Numbered from the stretch's first letter, positions 40,385-49,770 are shown. The stretch: DNA of 64,000 nt from Cohnella sp. WQ 127256 (GCF_024519285.1 NZ_JAMZCY010000008.1:186001-250000), one strand, 5' to 3'. Numbers and translations are program-made. The notes: generated by a model not told the origin, from the letters alone.

Positions 40385-42022
40385 ATGTCGATACATAAAT
40401 ATAAGGCACTACTAGAGCAGCGGATCAAGATGACTTTTCAGGAGTGGTCGATCCGGGCTTCGGTAGAGGAGAGGGAAGTTTATCGATTCCTGCACAATCT
40501 TAAAGGTACGGCCGGAACGATAGGAATGAAGGAGCTGGAGAGGGTTGCGGAGCAAAAGCTGCAGCTTTATTCGGATGAAGGCTTCCGGGAATTAAATCAT
40601 TCCGAGTGGAAAGAGGAATTACATTCCTTATTGGCTTTTGTCCCAGACATTTCCGAGGAAAGCACACAACCAGATAACACTTTTCTAGTCATACAGCCTG
40701 AAGAATCTTCAAGCATTAAGGAAAATAAGATTCTCATTATTGATGACGATGCGGAGCTGGCTGCTTATTTAAAGGGAATTTTGGAGGAAAGATCGTATTC
40801 TGTGAATATCGCTTTGACAGCTGAACGTGGATTAAAGCTGTTTTACGATTGGAAGCCGGATATGCTGATCCTCGACTTATTTTTACCAGATAGAAATGGG
40901 CTGCAGGTCCTGAAACAGATTCTGGAAAAGTTTAACCAAGCGCATATTCCTATTATTGTAATTAGCATAAAGGACAGCACTGAGAATAAAATACATGCCT
41001 ACCGCCTTGGTGCGATGGATTTTTTCTCCAAGCCAATTGATTCTGAACTTCTTGGAGCTCTGATAGATAATCGGTTTCGGATGAAGCGGCATTGGGAGCA
41101 TTCCATTGTTGTGGATGAGCTTACAGGTGCGTATAACCGCAAGCATTTCAATAGGGTTATGAAACATTTAATATCCCATTATCAACGATCTCAAAGCCTA
41201 TTCTCAATCGTAATGATGGATCTGGATTACTTCAAGCGGGTTAATGATTCCTATGGTCATCTTAAGGGAGATGAAGTGCTCCAATGCTTCACACAAGTTG
41301 TACAGGAGGCTAAACGTGAGGAAGATGTGTTCTGTCGCTATGGAGGAGAGGAGTTTGCCCTTCTTCTGCCTAATACGGACAAGCATCAAGCGAAGGAACT
41401 GATGGAGCGTATCCATAAGCAGCTTTCGTTGCGTGTGTTTGAATCGGATAGCCAAACCTTTCAAGTGACCTTTACGGCCGGGATAACGGATATTACGGAA
41501 GATAACTCGCATATTGAGAAGATGGTCGGTGAAGCGGATCAAGCGTTATACCTTGGGAAACAATCAGGTAGAAATCGTACGCTTATTTTCTCCCCTCATA
41601 TGGCAGGCAATAGTATGGGGCATAGATTAAATATCCTTATCGTAGATGATGATCCCCTTATACGGGACGTGGTGGTATCACAATTCGTGCGTTGGCAGCC
41701 GATCAAGAATATGACGGTTTGTGTCAAAGATTATGTAGACGGAATTGAATTCCTAAATTCAGATTGGTACTCGGAGCAGGAGAAATATATCATTTTATTG
41801 GATGGTTCGATGCCAACGATTGATGGATTAGAGGTTCTGGATAGAATTCGCAGCAATTATCCCGAGCGTAATATCATCGTAGCGATGCTAACAGCAAGAG
41901 CAAATCAAGCCGATATCGTTCATGCTCTTCAGAATGGAGCAGATGATTATATCGTAAAGCCCTTCCAAATGCCTGAATTAATGTCTAGGGTAGAACGCCT
42001 GGCTCATAGGGTTATACAATAA
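40385..42022 (+). CDS. Diguanylate cyclase with Hpt-REC-GGDEF-REC architecture
   Basis: The 545-residue protein has an N-terminal Hpt-like domain (FLHNLKGTAG, phosphorylatable His37), a receiver domain (IIDDD, Asp164), and a GGDEF domain with active site GGEEF (320-324). The product-inhibition motif REED (311-314) lies exactly five residues before GGEEF. A second receiver (IVDDD, Asp473) ends the chain. GGDEF domains make c-di-GMP from two GTP. The ATG at 40385 is preceded by TTAGGTGAT. A CheY-like gene and a hybrid histidine kinase follow, so this protein is probably the output and an intermediate of a phosphorelay. Confidence 0.9.
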   Translation: MSIHKYKALLEQRIKMTFQEWSIRASVEEREVYRFLHNLKGTAGTIGMKELERVAEQKLQLYSDEGFRELNHSEWKEELHSLLAFVPDISEESTQPDNTFLVIQPEESSSIKENKILIIDDDAELAAYLKGILEERSYSVNIALTAERGLKLFYDWKPDMLILDLFLPDRNGLQVLKQILEKFNQAHIPIIVISIKDSTENKIHAYRLGAMDFFSKPIDSELLGALIDNRFRMKRHWEHSIVVDELTGAYNRKHFNRVMKHLISHYQRSQSLFSIVMMDLDYFKRVNDSYGHLKGDEVLQCFTQVVQEAKREEDVFCRYGGEEFALLLPNTDKHQAKELMERIHKQLSLRVFESDSQTFQVTFTAGITDITEDNSHIEKMVGEADQALYLGKQSGRNRTLIFSPHMAGNSMGHRLNILIVDDDPLIRDVVVSQFVRWQPIKNMTVCVKDYVDGIEFLNSDWYSEQEKYIILLDGSMPTIDGLEVLDRIRSNYPERNIIVAMLTARANQADIVHALQNGADDYIVKPFQMPELMSRVERLAHRVIQ

Positions 42023-42054
42023 CATCACAGTTAGAACAATAAGCAGGAGGATTT

Positions 42055-42426
42055 ATGAGAAAATTATTGATTGTCGACGACGAGGAAATCCTTCGTATGC
42101 TCATCTCAGACACACTTGAGGATTTGGATGTTCACATTGAATTGGCCGAGGATGGCAAGGTTGCCTTGGATAAACTACAACAGTCGGAATATGATCTCAT
42201 GATTCTCGACTATATGATGCCACAGCTAACGGGAATGGAAGTGCTCGAACGGTTGCCAGTGGACTTGAAGAAGCGAATGCCTATCCTTATGCTTACGGCT
42301 AAAGCTCAGGAAGCGGATCGAATGAAGGCACTAGAGGCAGGTGCTAGTTACTTCATACCCAAACCATTTAGCCCATTAGAACTTCTGCAAGTCGTGGAAG
42401 AGATTTTAGTTGATGGAGGTGAGTAG
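42055..42426 (+). CDS. CheY-like single-domain response regulator
   Basis: The 123-residue protein is one receiver domain: VDDEE near the start, phosphoacceptor Asp52 in MILDYMMP, and the conserved MLTAKAQ and PKPFSPLELL (Thr/Ser and Lys). It has no output domain, so it would act by protein contact, for example shuttling phosphate between the hybrid kinase and the Hpt-bearing cyclase. AGCAGGAGG precedes the ATG. Its end overlaps the kinase gene. Confidence 0.92.
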   Translation: MRKLLIVDDEEILRMLISDTLEDLDVHIELAEDGKVALDKLQQSEYDLMILDYMMPQLTGMEVLERLPVDLKKRMPILMLTAKAQEADRMKALEAGASYFIPKPFSPLELLQVVEEILVDGGE

Positions 42427-45400
42427 AATTAAACCTACCCGTATTCGAACTAAATACATGCGAGCTTTAGCGGGTGCTATTACACTAGTCTTACTAATAG
42501 GGGTTTCCTTTTACTTTTATACGAACGAGCAGCAGCGTAAGCTCGACTCTGAGTTAAGTGAGTTGAAGCTGAAAACCGATACGATATTAAGCCTTTCAGA
42601 TACATTGTATGACTTTGTATTCCGAGCTAGGGGGTACTATGTATTCCAAAGCAACACAGATCTTGAACAATTGAAGTTGGATTTGAAAGAGTTTGATGTG
42701 CGTCTTCAAGAGTTCTCGTCACTTAAGCTCACTAGTGAAGATAGAACGGCAAGTGAAGATTTAAGAGCCTTCTATAACGATTACACGACGAATTTGCTGC
42801 CTAAAGCTATCGGTTACGCTGAAGCGAAGGATTTTGATGCGTTGCGTGAATTATTAGAGAGCGGAGCGAATCAGATCGTCTATGATTTCATGGATTACAC
42901 TAGTAATTTCAAGGAGAATTCGGATAATAGATTAAACCAAGTGATCGATGACTCTATCAAACAATCCAATCAATTTACGATTATCGCTATTTTGTTTAGC
43001 ATGGTTATCCTTTTGTTGTTAGGGGGGTTATTTTGGAGGCTGTTAAGAAGCCTCATTACACCTATCCTTGAGCTTGAAGCGGCTACCAAGTCACTAGCAG
43101 CTGGACAGGAAGTTCCAATCACGCTGACCAACAGGAGCGACGAGCTTGGGCGCCTGAATGATTCCTTTATTGAGATGACTCATAGTATTCAGATCAAGGA
43201 AGAAGAGCTTATGATGCAGAATGAGGAGCTGCAAGCCCAGCAGGAAGAGCTTCAGGCACAGCAAGCCCAGTTGCAGCATTCCCTCACTGAGATTGAAAGC
43301 ATCATGAAGGCATTGGATCAATCTTCAGCTGTTGCCATTCTTAATGAGCATGGCGTATTTACGTATACGAATGAACGGCTTACTGCTTTTACACAATTTA
43401 AATCTTCGGCACTTCTGGGCAAGCCCTATAAAATCATAAAGATTCGGGATTCCTCGTTAAAGGCTCTTAAAGAATTGGAAGAGAGAGTCGCTAAAGGTGG
43501 AGTCTGGAACATCGAAATGGAATTGGAGAGACAAGATGGATCAGCCATATGGTTTGATCTTACGGTCGTTCCCTATCTTAACGAGCATGGGGAAGTCTAT
43601 AAATATATTCTGATCGGTAATGACATTACATCGAATAAAGCGATACAGAAAGAACTTGCGGAATCGTTGCAACAGACAGAAAAAACGATGGACATTCTAA
43701 AAAATCATAATTTATTGAATCATGAAATCACATATACGTTGAATAAACAGGATCTTGTCGAGAAGTTCAATCACTTTATTAATGAACTGCATTCCTTTGA
43801 CTCTAGCCTTTTCATGATCGTTAGAGAAACGATATATTCATCAAGAGGAATTCCGCAAGAAGTTATAGAGCGTTATGTTAACCATTCTTCCAATGATATG
43901 CTGGATAGACTGGCTCAGGAAAAAACGTATATCGTTCAAAGAAAGGCAAGCAATGCTGAGCTAGGAATATCGACATTGTCCGTAGATTGCTATGACCTAT
44001 ACACTGCCGTAACGGATACGAAAGACAACGTTGTTGCTCTCTTCTGTGCTACAAGAATAGGCAGGGTGTACGAAGAGGAAGAGATAGAAGCGATACAAGG
44101 GCTGATGAAACGAGTCTCTCTGGCGGTTGAAAGAATAGAGATGGTCGAAGATATAGAGATGGCCCATAAGCTGAACCAAGATATTGTTAACAATGTAAAT
44201 GAGGGTATCCAATTCGTAGATTCCAACGGAACGATGACTAATAATAATCAAGCGTTGAGTGAGATTATCATGTGCAAGGAATGGGGAGAAGGTAAAGGCA
44301 TCCCTATAGATCAATGGATACATGATATTTCCGATCAATGCAGCTCAGCTCCAGAATTAGAGGAATTTTTCCGGATGGCACTATCGCAAGAGTGCGAGGA
44401 ATCCAGTAGCACGCAATATTCCATCGGTAATGATACTAAGAGGTATATTGACGTGTATGCCACACCGGTTGTGCGTCGCGGTGCAAGGATCGGTACCTTG
44501 TTCGTGCATCGTAACATTACTAAAGAGCACGAGCTGGATGTCATGAAATCGGAATTGGTCAGTACAGTAAGTCATGAATTAAGAACGCCGCTTTCTAGCG
44601 TATTAGGCTTTACAGAATTATTGCTCTCCAAGCCTTTGAAGCCTGAGCGTCAGAAGAAGTATCTCGAAACGATTCATAAAGAAGCTCTAAGGCTGACTAA
44701 CTTGATTAACGATTTCCTCGACTTGCAGAGAATGGAGTCCGGTAAACAGAGCTATGACATAGAGACATTTGCGTTAAATCGAATTGCAATGGAAGTCATC
44801 GATCAGTATAAGGTCGGGACTAAGCGCAATGTCTTACTTATTGATGAAGCCAAATTTGTGGATGTTGATGTAGATAAGATGAGGATCGTACAGGTATTTA
44901 CTAATCTAATCAGCAACGGAATTAAGTTCTCACACGAAGACGGTGACGTCAAAGTGAGGATGTATAATGTGCAGGATAAGATCGTGGTAAGAATAGAAGA
45001 TAAGGGGCTTGGTATTGCGAAGGAGCAGATCGATATTCTATTCCAAAAATTCCGCCGAGTGGACAACAGTACCTCCAGAAAAGTAGGAGGAACCGGTCTG
45101 GGACTTGCAATCTGCAAGGAAATCATCGAGAAGCACCATGGCAGGATCGGAATAGAATCCGTCGAAGGGGAAGGAACAAGCGCTTGGTTTGAATTGCCTT
45201 TGCGCTCACCGAAAAATGCGCCTGAAGATGATATTGGTGTTCTGATAGACGGGGACAATGAAAATATTCAGAACGTCATGATCGTTGAAGATGATTCGAG
45301 TTTGTCTTTACTCTTATCAGAGGAATTGAAGGCAAAGGGCTTCCGGGTCACTCATCATTATAATGCCCAGAAGGCCTTTGAAGAGGCTTTGACTGTACGA

Positions 45401-45679
45401 TTCGTTGGGATCGTCGTGGATATTATGCTGGGAGATGAGTTAGATGGCTGGGATCTTATTCGAATGTTGAAGAATGATGTGCGCACGGAAAAGGTGCCCA
45501 TCGTTATTTCTTCAGCGCTAGATAAGTCTGATGAGAATCTTCAAGAGTTTTCGATTAATAAATATTTAACGAAGCCTTACCCACCAGGAGAACTGTCCAA
45601 AGTGTTTATCGAAATCATTAATATAACTGAACCTAGCGGTGATATATTATTTCCGGATAATATCGAAGATGAGGGATAA
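42413..45679 (+). CDS. Hybrid sensor histidine kinase (TM-HAMP-PAS-GAF-PAS-HisKA-HATPase-REC)
   Basis: The protein (about 1,089 residues) has a TM helix near 18-38, an extracellular helical sensor (40-185), a second TM (about 188-210), HAMP, a Gln/Glu coiled coil (EELQAQQEELQAQQ), a PAS domain, a GAF-like region, and a second PAS-like region. HisKA has SHELRTPLSS with His721; HATPase has NLISNGIKFS, GLGIA and GGTGLGLAICKE; a C-terminal receiver includes IVEDDSS and GIVVDIMLGD. The start is unclear: TTG 42410 and ATG 42413 precede the only good RBS (GGAGGTGAG), which points to an ATT at 42428. It overlaps the CheY gene. Confidence 0.9.
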   Translation: MEVSRIKPTRIRTKYMRALAGAITLVLLIGVSFYFYTNEQQRKLDSELSELKLKTDTILSLSDTLYDFVFRARGYYVFQSNTDLEQLKLDLKEFDVRLQEFSSLKLTSEDRTASEDLRAFYNDYTTNLLPKAIGYAEAKDFDALRELLESGANQIVYDFMDYTSNFKENSDNRLNQVIDDSIKQSNQFTIIAILFSMVILLLLGGLFWRLLRSLITPILELEAATKSLAAGQEVPITLTNRSDELGRLNDSFIEMTHSIQIKEEELMMQNEELQAQQEELQAQQAQLQHSLTEIESIMKALDQSSAVAILNEHGVFTYTNERLTAFTQFKSSALLGKPYKIIKIRDSSLKALKELEERVAKGGVWNIEMELERQDGSAIWFDLTVVPYLNEHGEVYKYILIGNDITSNKAIQKELAESLQQTEKTMDILKNHNLLNHEITYTLNKQDLVEKFNHFINELHSFDSSLFMIVRETIYSSRGIPQEVIERYVNHSSNDMLDRLAQEKTYIVQRKASNAELGISTLSVDCYDLYTAVTDTKDNVVALFCATRIGRVYEEEEIEAIQGLMKRVSLAVERIEMVEDIEMAHKLNQDIVNNVNEGIQFVDSNGTMTNNNQALSEIIMCKEWGEGKGIPIDQWIHDISDQCSSAPELEEFFRMALSQECEESSSTQYSIGNDTKRYIDVYATPVVRRGARIGTLFVHRNITKEHELDVMKSELVSTVSHELRTPLSSVLGFTELLLSKPLKPERQKKYLETIHKEALRLTNLINDFLDLQRMESGKQSYDIETFALNRIAMEVIDQYKVGTKRNVLLIDEAKFVDVDVDKMRIVQVFTNLISNGIKFSHEDGDVKVRMYNVQDKIVVRIEDKGLGIAKEQIDILFQKFRRVDNSTSRKVGGTGLGLAICKEIIEKHHGRIGIESVEGEGTSAWFELPLRSPKNAPEDDIGVLIDGDNENIQNVMIVEDDSSLSLLLSEELKAKGFRVTHHYNAQKAFEEALTVRFVGIVVDIMLGDELDGWDLIRMLKNDVRTEKVPIVISSALDKSDENLQEFSINKYLTKPYPPGELSKVFIEIINITEPSGDILFPDNIEDEG

Positions 45680-45684
45680 GTAGG

Positions 45685-45942
45685 ATGTTGCTGTACACAA
45701 TACTAATTGTTATTAACGTAGTTACCTTAGCATTAATGGCGCATGATAAGTCGCAGGCAAAGAAACATGCGAGAAGAGTACCCGAGAGAACGTTGTTTCT
45801 CTGGGCGGCAATTGGAGGTGCGGCAGGAGCCATCATCGCGATGAGAATATGGCGGCATAAGACGAAGCATCCGACGTTTGTTATCGGGATGCCCGCGATT
45901 CTAGTCGCACACGTGCTTCTCGCTGTGTGGATTTATTATTGA
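45685..45942 (+). CDS. DUF1294 family small membrane protein
   Basis: The 85-residue protein has two or three TM helices and the DUF1294 motif: NVVTLALMAHDKSQAKKHARRVPE, then LFLWAAIGGAAGAIIAMRIWRHKTKHPTF. The Asp-Lys-x-x-A and R-x-P-E boxes are typical. Function is unknown. It starts 5 nt after the hybrid kinase stop and is likely the last gene of that transcript. Confidence 0.88.
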   Translation: MLLYTILIVINVVTLALMAHDKSQAKKHARRVPERTLFLWAAIGGAAGAIIAMRIWRHKTKHPTFVIGMPAILVAHVLLAVWIYY

Positions 45943-45966
45943 GTAACAGGCGTCAAAAGAATGAAC

Positions 45967-46014
45967 AAAGAAGAGGATGCGACAGGTTTTACCCCTGTGC
46001 ATCCTCTTCTTTGT
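45967..46014. terminator. Bidirectional intrinsic terminator
   Basis: AAGAAGAGGATGC and ACAGG pair with CCTGT and GCATCCTCTTCTT around TTTTACC, with T/A-rich flanks on both strands, between convergent genes. Confidence 0.88.
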
Positions 46015-46024
46015 TATTTATCGC

Positions 46025-46891
46025 TTATGGAGTTGTTTGAATGAGTTTTTCTAAGATCTTCACGGTGTTGTCCTGATGTTTATCGCTTGTGCGGATAGCT
46101 AAGATCGTACGTTCCCCTGACAATTCAATTCCATTGAATATCGGGTTTCCGGTAATATCGATTCCGTAGGGCTCTGGAACGGAATCCTCTTCGTACTGGG
46201 CTGTGCGAATCTTATTCTCCGGAATTGGAATAGTAAGTTTAGCAGCTAGGCTATCGGGAGCATTTAATTTAATGAAGGCACCCTGTGCGGCTAGACTCTT
46301 AAAGTTTTTCTCATCCGTGATATAGAGATTCGATTTCTCAGTCATTAGCATGAGCACGCTTTTCTGTTGCATGGCCATATCCTGTGGGCTCGTGATTTCT
46401 GTCGGAACGAATACGAGCATAGTCTCAATCCTCTGCCAATCAGGAAAGAGCTTTAGCATGTTTTGCTCAAGTATTTTTTCATCTGCGAAGTAAAAGTTGC
46501 CGAATATGCTGACAGACAGATCTGCCGGAGGCGTGTTCGCGGCTTCGCGTCTCTTGTCGATGCCCTCTTTAATTAAATATCCCGCGATCAAAACGATAAT
46601 AATACCGATGATGACATGAAATTTATAATAGTAAAAGAAATGACCTGCTTTTGTTTGCTTTTCCGTCGTAACGAGCTTCTCTGTTTCGATTCCCAACACA
46701 AGATTATAGGCTTGATTGATCTGTGTTAAATCTAGTGGTTGATTGCCATCTTCGCCTTCGACTGTGCGTGACTTCTCGGAACGGGCTCTCTTCATCAAAA
46801 TAAAATAGCGATTTTCAACTTGCTCACGGGTTGCATCCTCATCTAAACCAAGGATTTCGTATGCTTTTCTGAGATCTTCCAATTCGTTCAC
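46025..46891 (-). CDS. J-domain-like single-pass membrane protein lacking HPD
   Basis: The 288-residue protein begins with a DnaJ-like four-helix pattern (LRKAYEILGLDEDATREQVENRYFILMKRAR ... LTQINQAYNLVLG), but the HPD tripeptide that stimulates Hsp70 is absent. A TM helix (about 90-112) follows, then an extracytoplasmic domain of unrecognised type (about 120-288). The start is GTG with GGAG five bases upstream. It is the last gene of a minus-strand set with bactofilin and an M23 peptidase, so an accessory role in wall or cytoskeleton assembly is inferred. Confidence 0.75.
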   Translation of the reverse strand: MNELEDLRKAYEILGLDEDATREQVENRYFILMKRARSEKSRTVEGEDGNQPLDLTQINQAYNLVLGIETEKLVTTEKQTKAGHFFYYYKFHVIIGIIIVLIAGYLIKEGIDKRREAANTPPADLSVSIFGNFYFADEKILEQNMLKLFPDWQRIETMLVFVPTEITSPQDMAMQQKSVLMLMTEKSNLYITDEKNFKSLAAQGAFIKLNAPDSLAAKLTIPIPENKIRTAQYEEDSVPEPYGIDITGNPIFNGIELSGERTILAIRTSDKHQDNTVKILEKLIQTTP

Positions 46892-46961
46892 TCCACTCCA
46901 GTCAACAGCCTTCTGTGTCTATCTACTTAAGAATACACGAAGTATAGAAGCACGTGCAAAC

Positions 46962-47420
46962 TTACCATGTTTGGAGCACTGAATCGGTTTTGTTTTCTTT
47001 AACAGATGGAGTTATAGTTTCTTGAACTTTGGTTGCCTGTTTCTCTTCAGGAATGATAATCGTCGAGTCTTTGGCATCCATTTTACTAGTTCCGTGGAAG
47101 GTAGCACCGGATTCAATGGAAAGCTCCAGTGCGGATAAGTTGCCGTGAAGCTGGCCTGTTGTTTTGATTGTCAATTTACCTGTAACCGCGACATTTCCGA
47201 CGACTTGTCCAGCGATGACCACATTCCGGGCTTGGATGTCTGAACGCGCAATACCATTTTCCCCAATGGTAATATCTCCCGCGCATTCGATATCTCCAAC
47301 CATTTGCCCTTCAATACGTAAGCCGGCTTCCGATTTTATTTTCCCTTCGAACGAGGTTCCCTCGCCAATTAAAGTATCCGTCGCATTCAGATCGATTTTT
47401 ATTTTCTTATTCTTAAACAT
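46962..47420 (-). CDS. Bactofilin family cytoskeletal protein
   Basis: The 152-residue protein has a bactofilin core (about 15-115) of repeating beta-helix turns: TLIGEGTSFEGKIKSEAGLRIEGQ, GDIECAGDITIGENG, ARNVVIAGQVVGNVAVTGKLTI. The C-terminal tail is charged. Bactofilins form nucleotide-free filaments that position wall enzymes. AGGAGGAGTAAC overlaps the stop of the upstream M23 gene, whose stop lies only 2 nt before the ATG. Bactofilin-M23 pairing is a known conserved arrangement in bacterial morphogenesis. Confidence 0.9.
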   Translation of the reverse strand: MFKNKKIKIDLNATDTLIGEGTSFEGKIKSEAGLRIEGQMVGDIECAGDITIGENGIARSDIQARNVVIAGQVVGNVAVTGKLTIKTTGQLHGNLSALELSIESGATFHGTSKMDAKDSTIIIPEEKQATKVQETITPSVKENKTDSVLQTW

Positions 47421-47422
47421 AG

Positions 47423-48442
47423 TTAGTTACTCCTCCTGGTTGCCTTTAGATACGGCTGCGGATCAACGTGCTCACCTTTAATGATAACTTCATAATGGAG
47501 ATGAGGGCCTGTACTGCGTCCTGTTGAGCCAATTTCTCCAATGATGTCACCTTTAGTTACTTTTGCTCCGACTGTGGTCAGAATTTCACTCATATGAGAA
47601 TAATGCGTACGGATACCGTTTGCATGGGAAATCAGTACATTGTTGCCATGAGAAGTACTACGCCCAGCTTCGATGACCGTTCCGTCAGCTGTTGCATAGA
47701 TCGCATCTCCGGTATTTCCACCAAGATCCAATCCGGCATGATAGGTGGCCCGTCGAGTAAAGGGATCCTTGCGGATGCCGTAGGTTGAAGTGATTTTGCG
47801 AGAGTCTGCCGGCCATATCGTCGGAGTTACCGCGATTATTTTCTGTTGCTTGGCAACATCAATTTTGGTTTGCTCTAGCTCAGGCTTCATAAATTGAATT
47901 TGTTCATCTAAGGACAGGAATTGACTTCGGGTTTGCTCGACTAGAAGTCCCATATCTTCCTCAGTAATCGGGAGCTCTTCACCACCTGTCCCACTGTCCA
48001 TCGAAAATTGCTCAGCATCGTCAGTCTTATTATCGGGAGAGGGTTTGTCGGATTCTTTGGATTTGCTAGAATCGTTTGTCTCAATACCAACCATTTCCTT
48101 GAGTTGAGATTCGAGAACCTCGATATCGTTCACTCGTGTATTGATTTTCTGAGCTTGCTCGGACAGATCGACAAGATCAGTCTGAAGCTCATCAATATGC
48201 TCGTCCTTGCTCTTGATGATCTGTTCATAATCTCCAGTAGCGGAGGACAATTGCTGCTTAAGCTGCCCAATCTGATTCGTATTTCCACGGTACAGAAGGA
48301 ATGCTGTAATGCTAATTGCAAGTATTGCGATTGTTGTGATTAGTCCGATTACGAGGATAACTGCTGATAGTTGAAAACGCATCACCGAGCTGTTCGCATC
48401 CGGGATCACCATGAAGGTGAATTTCTTATGTCGCCATTTCAT
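47423..48442 (-). CDS. M23 family metallopeptidase with TM anchor and coiled coil
   Basis: The 339-residue protein has an N-terminal TM helix (about 24-50), a coiled coil (55-105), a disordered Ser/Asp-rich linker and a C-terminal LytM domain (about 225-335) with TYHAGLDLGG (His, Asp) and GPHLHYEV (HxH), the zinc ligands. It is expected to cut peptidoglycan cross-bridges outside the membrane. AGGAGG precedes the ATG. Translational closeness to bactofilin suggests that bactofilin positions it. Confidence 0.92.
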   Translation of the reverse strand: MKWRHKKFTFMVIPDANSSVMRFQLSAVILVIGLITTIAILAISITAFLLYRGNTNQIGQLKQQLSSATGDYEQIIKSKDEHIDELQTDLVDLSEQAQKINTRVNDIEVLESQLKEMVGIETNDSSKSKESDKPSPDNKTDDAEQFSMDSGTGGEELPITEEDMGLLVEQTRSQFLSLDEQIQFMKPELEQTKIDVAKQQKIIAVTPTIWPADSRKITSTYGIRKDPFTRRATYHAGLDLGGNTGDAIYATADGTVIEAGRSTSHGNNVLISHANGIRTHYSHMSEILTTVGAKVTKGDIIGEIGSTGRSTGPHLHYEVIIKGEHVDPQPYLKATRRSN

Positions 48443-48545
48443 GACTTTCCTCCTGCTTTTCTACATCATCATCCCACATTACTTCGACCTATTCGTCAAA
48501 AAATCCTTCATTAATTAAAAAAAATGAAACAATCAAGTGGAAAAA

Positions 48546-48572
48546 GGAGGACTTTGTCGAATTAGGGCGAAT
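48546..48572 (+). promoter_or_regulatory. Possible sigma-H-type promoter before the ParM-like gene
   Basis: GGAGGACTT and GGCGAAT separated by 11 bp approach the Bacillus sigma-H consensus (RnAGGAwWW, 11-12 bp, RnnGAAT). The same DNA also offers a sigma-A-like TTGTCG, 17 bp, TAATAC. Neither is decisive. Confidence 0.35.
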
Positions 48573-48618
48573 CAAATAATACAGCGACGGCCGAGAATTG
48601 ACGCCGGGGAGGTTCATT

Positions 48619-49713
48619 ATGATTAAGTTAGCAGGAATAGATATTGGTAATGATAGTGTCAAATTGGTTGTAAGTGGGTCTAATGAGCCAGTTATTATAC
48701 CAAATATCGTATCACCGGGGTACGAAAGGCATGTGCTTCAAGAGGAAGATTCACCATTGAAGGCTCTTGACGTTATGGTATACAGCCCTAAGTTGAAAAA
48801 GAAGAGCCAGCGGTATTTTGTTGGACAGCTTGCTTCTGAGGATCAAGATAATGCGGAGCTAGAGGAAACGGACAACAAGGCGACTAGCGATCAATCCCTT
48901 ATCGTTGCATTGACGGCTTTAGCTTATGCTAGTGTGACGAGCGTAGCTCATACCCTTCAGCCTGGACAAACGATTGATCAGGTTGAATACGTGATTGGTA
49001 CGGGTTTACCGGTGCGGACATTTGCTCGTTATCATCAGTCATTTGAAGAACGGCTTGTTGGAGAGCATGAGGTTACATTCCTATCGACACCGAAGCTGCG
49101 TGGGCGTACGGTTCGTGTAAATATCCGCCGCGCGATTGTTTCTGTTGAGGGAGCAGCTGCATTGTTCCATATGGCGACACATGAGAACCTGCAGGTGAGA
49201 GATGAAGAACTTTACTATGGCTGTATCGGGATTTGCGAGATGGGTGCTCTAACCACAGATTTACCTGTCGTGAAACGGATGAGCATAGATAACCAATTTA
49301 GCACAGGTGAGCAGTTAGGATTAGCTTCCTACTTGGATTCGATTATGCGTGAAGTAGAAGATCAATTCGGTTATCGTTTTCCGAGTCGGACGAAGCTAAT
49401 TCAACGAATTCGCAAGCACGAATTCATCATTCAGCGCGTGGGTGAGGGGCAAGCAGATATACGTCCAATCGTCGATAACTACTTTGGCCGTGCGGCGCAG
49501 AAGATTGTGGATCTGATTCGTAAACGCTGGAAGAAGTACCCGGATATTCAATGCTTCTATGTACTAGGTGGCGGGGCAGCAGCTCTGAAGCCATACATCC
49601 TAGATGCAGCAGAGAACATGCGCCTTCGCTTCGTTGAAGATAGTGAGCTACAGAACGTATATGGCTATCTCAAGCTAGCAAAGAACAAGACCTCTCAGTC
49701 AGAGCAGTTATAA
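48619..49713 (+). CDS. ParM/StbA-like actin family protein
   Basis: This 364-residue protein shows an actin-like ATPase fold: IDIGNDSVKLVV (phosphate-1 loop), IGTGLPVRTFARYH, GICEMGALTTDLPVV (phosphate-2 region), YVLGGGAAALKPYI (adenosine motif). It is close to ParM/Alp-type plasmid-segregating actins, but no partner DNA-binding protein or plasmid gene is nearby, so a chromosomal cytoskeletal role is as likely. GGGGAGG sets the ATG at 48619. It is divergent from the M23-bactofilin unit and ends at a terminator. Confidence 0.85.
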   Translation: MIKLAGIDIGNDSVKLVVSGSNEPVIIPNIVSPGYERHVLQEEDSPLKALDVMVYSPKLKKKSQRYFVGQLASEDQDNAELEETDNKATSDQSLIVALTALAYASVTSVAHTLQPGQTIDQVEYVIGTGLPVRTFARYHQSFEERLVGEHEVTFLSTPKLRGRTVRVNIRRAIVSVEGAAALFHMATHENLQVRDEELYYGCIGICEMGALTTDLPVVKRMSIDNQFSTGEQLGLASYLDSIMREVEDQFGYRFPSRTKLIQRIRKHEFIIQRVGEGQADIRPIVDNYFGRAAQKIVDLIRKRWKKYPDIQCFYVLGGGAAALKPYILDAAENMRLRFVEDSELQNVYGYLKLAKNKTSQSEQL

Positions 49714-49720
49714 ATCATAC

Positions 49721-49770
49721 GAATGGTTATCCCATTTGGTTGAAACAGACCAAAGGGATAGCCATTTTTT
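49721..49770 (+). terminator. Intrinsic terminator after the ParM-like gene
   Basis: AATGGTTATCCC/TTTGGT pairs with ACCAAA/GGGATAGCCATT around GAAACAG, followed by T6. Confidence 0.88.

Noticed and set aside
48619..49713. Plasmid partition locus
   Set aside because: The protein is ParM-like, but no ParR-type DNA-binding gene, centromere-like repeats or replication gene is present.
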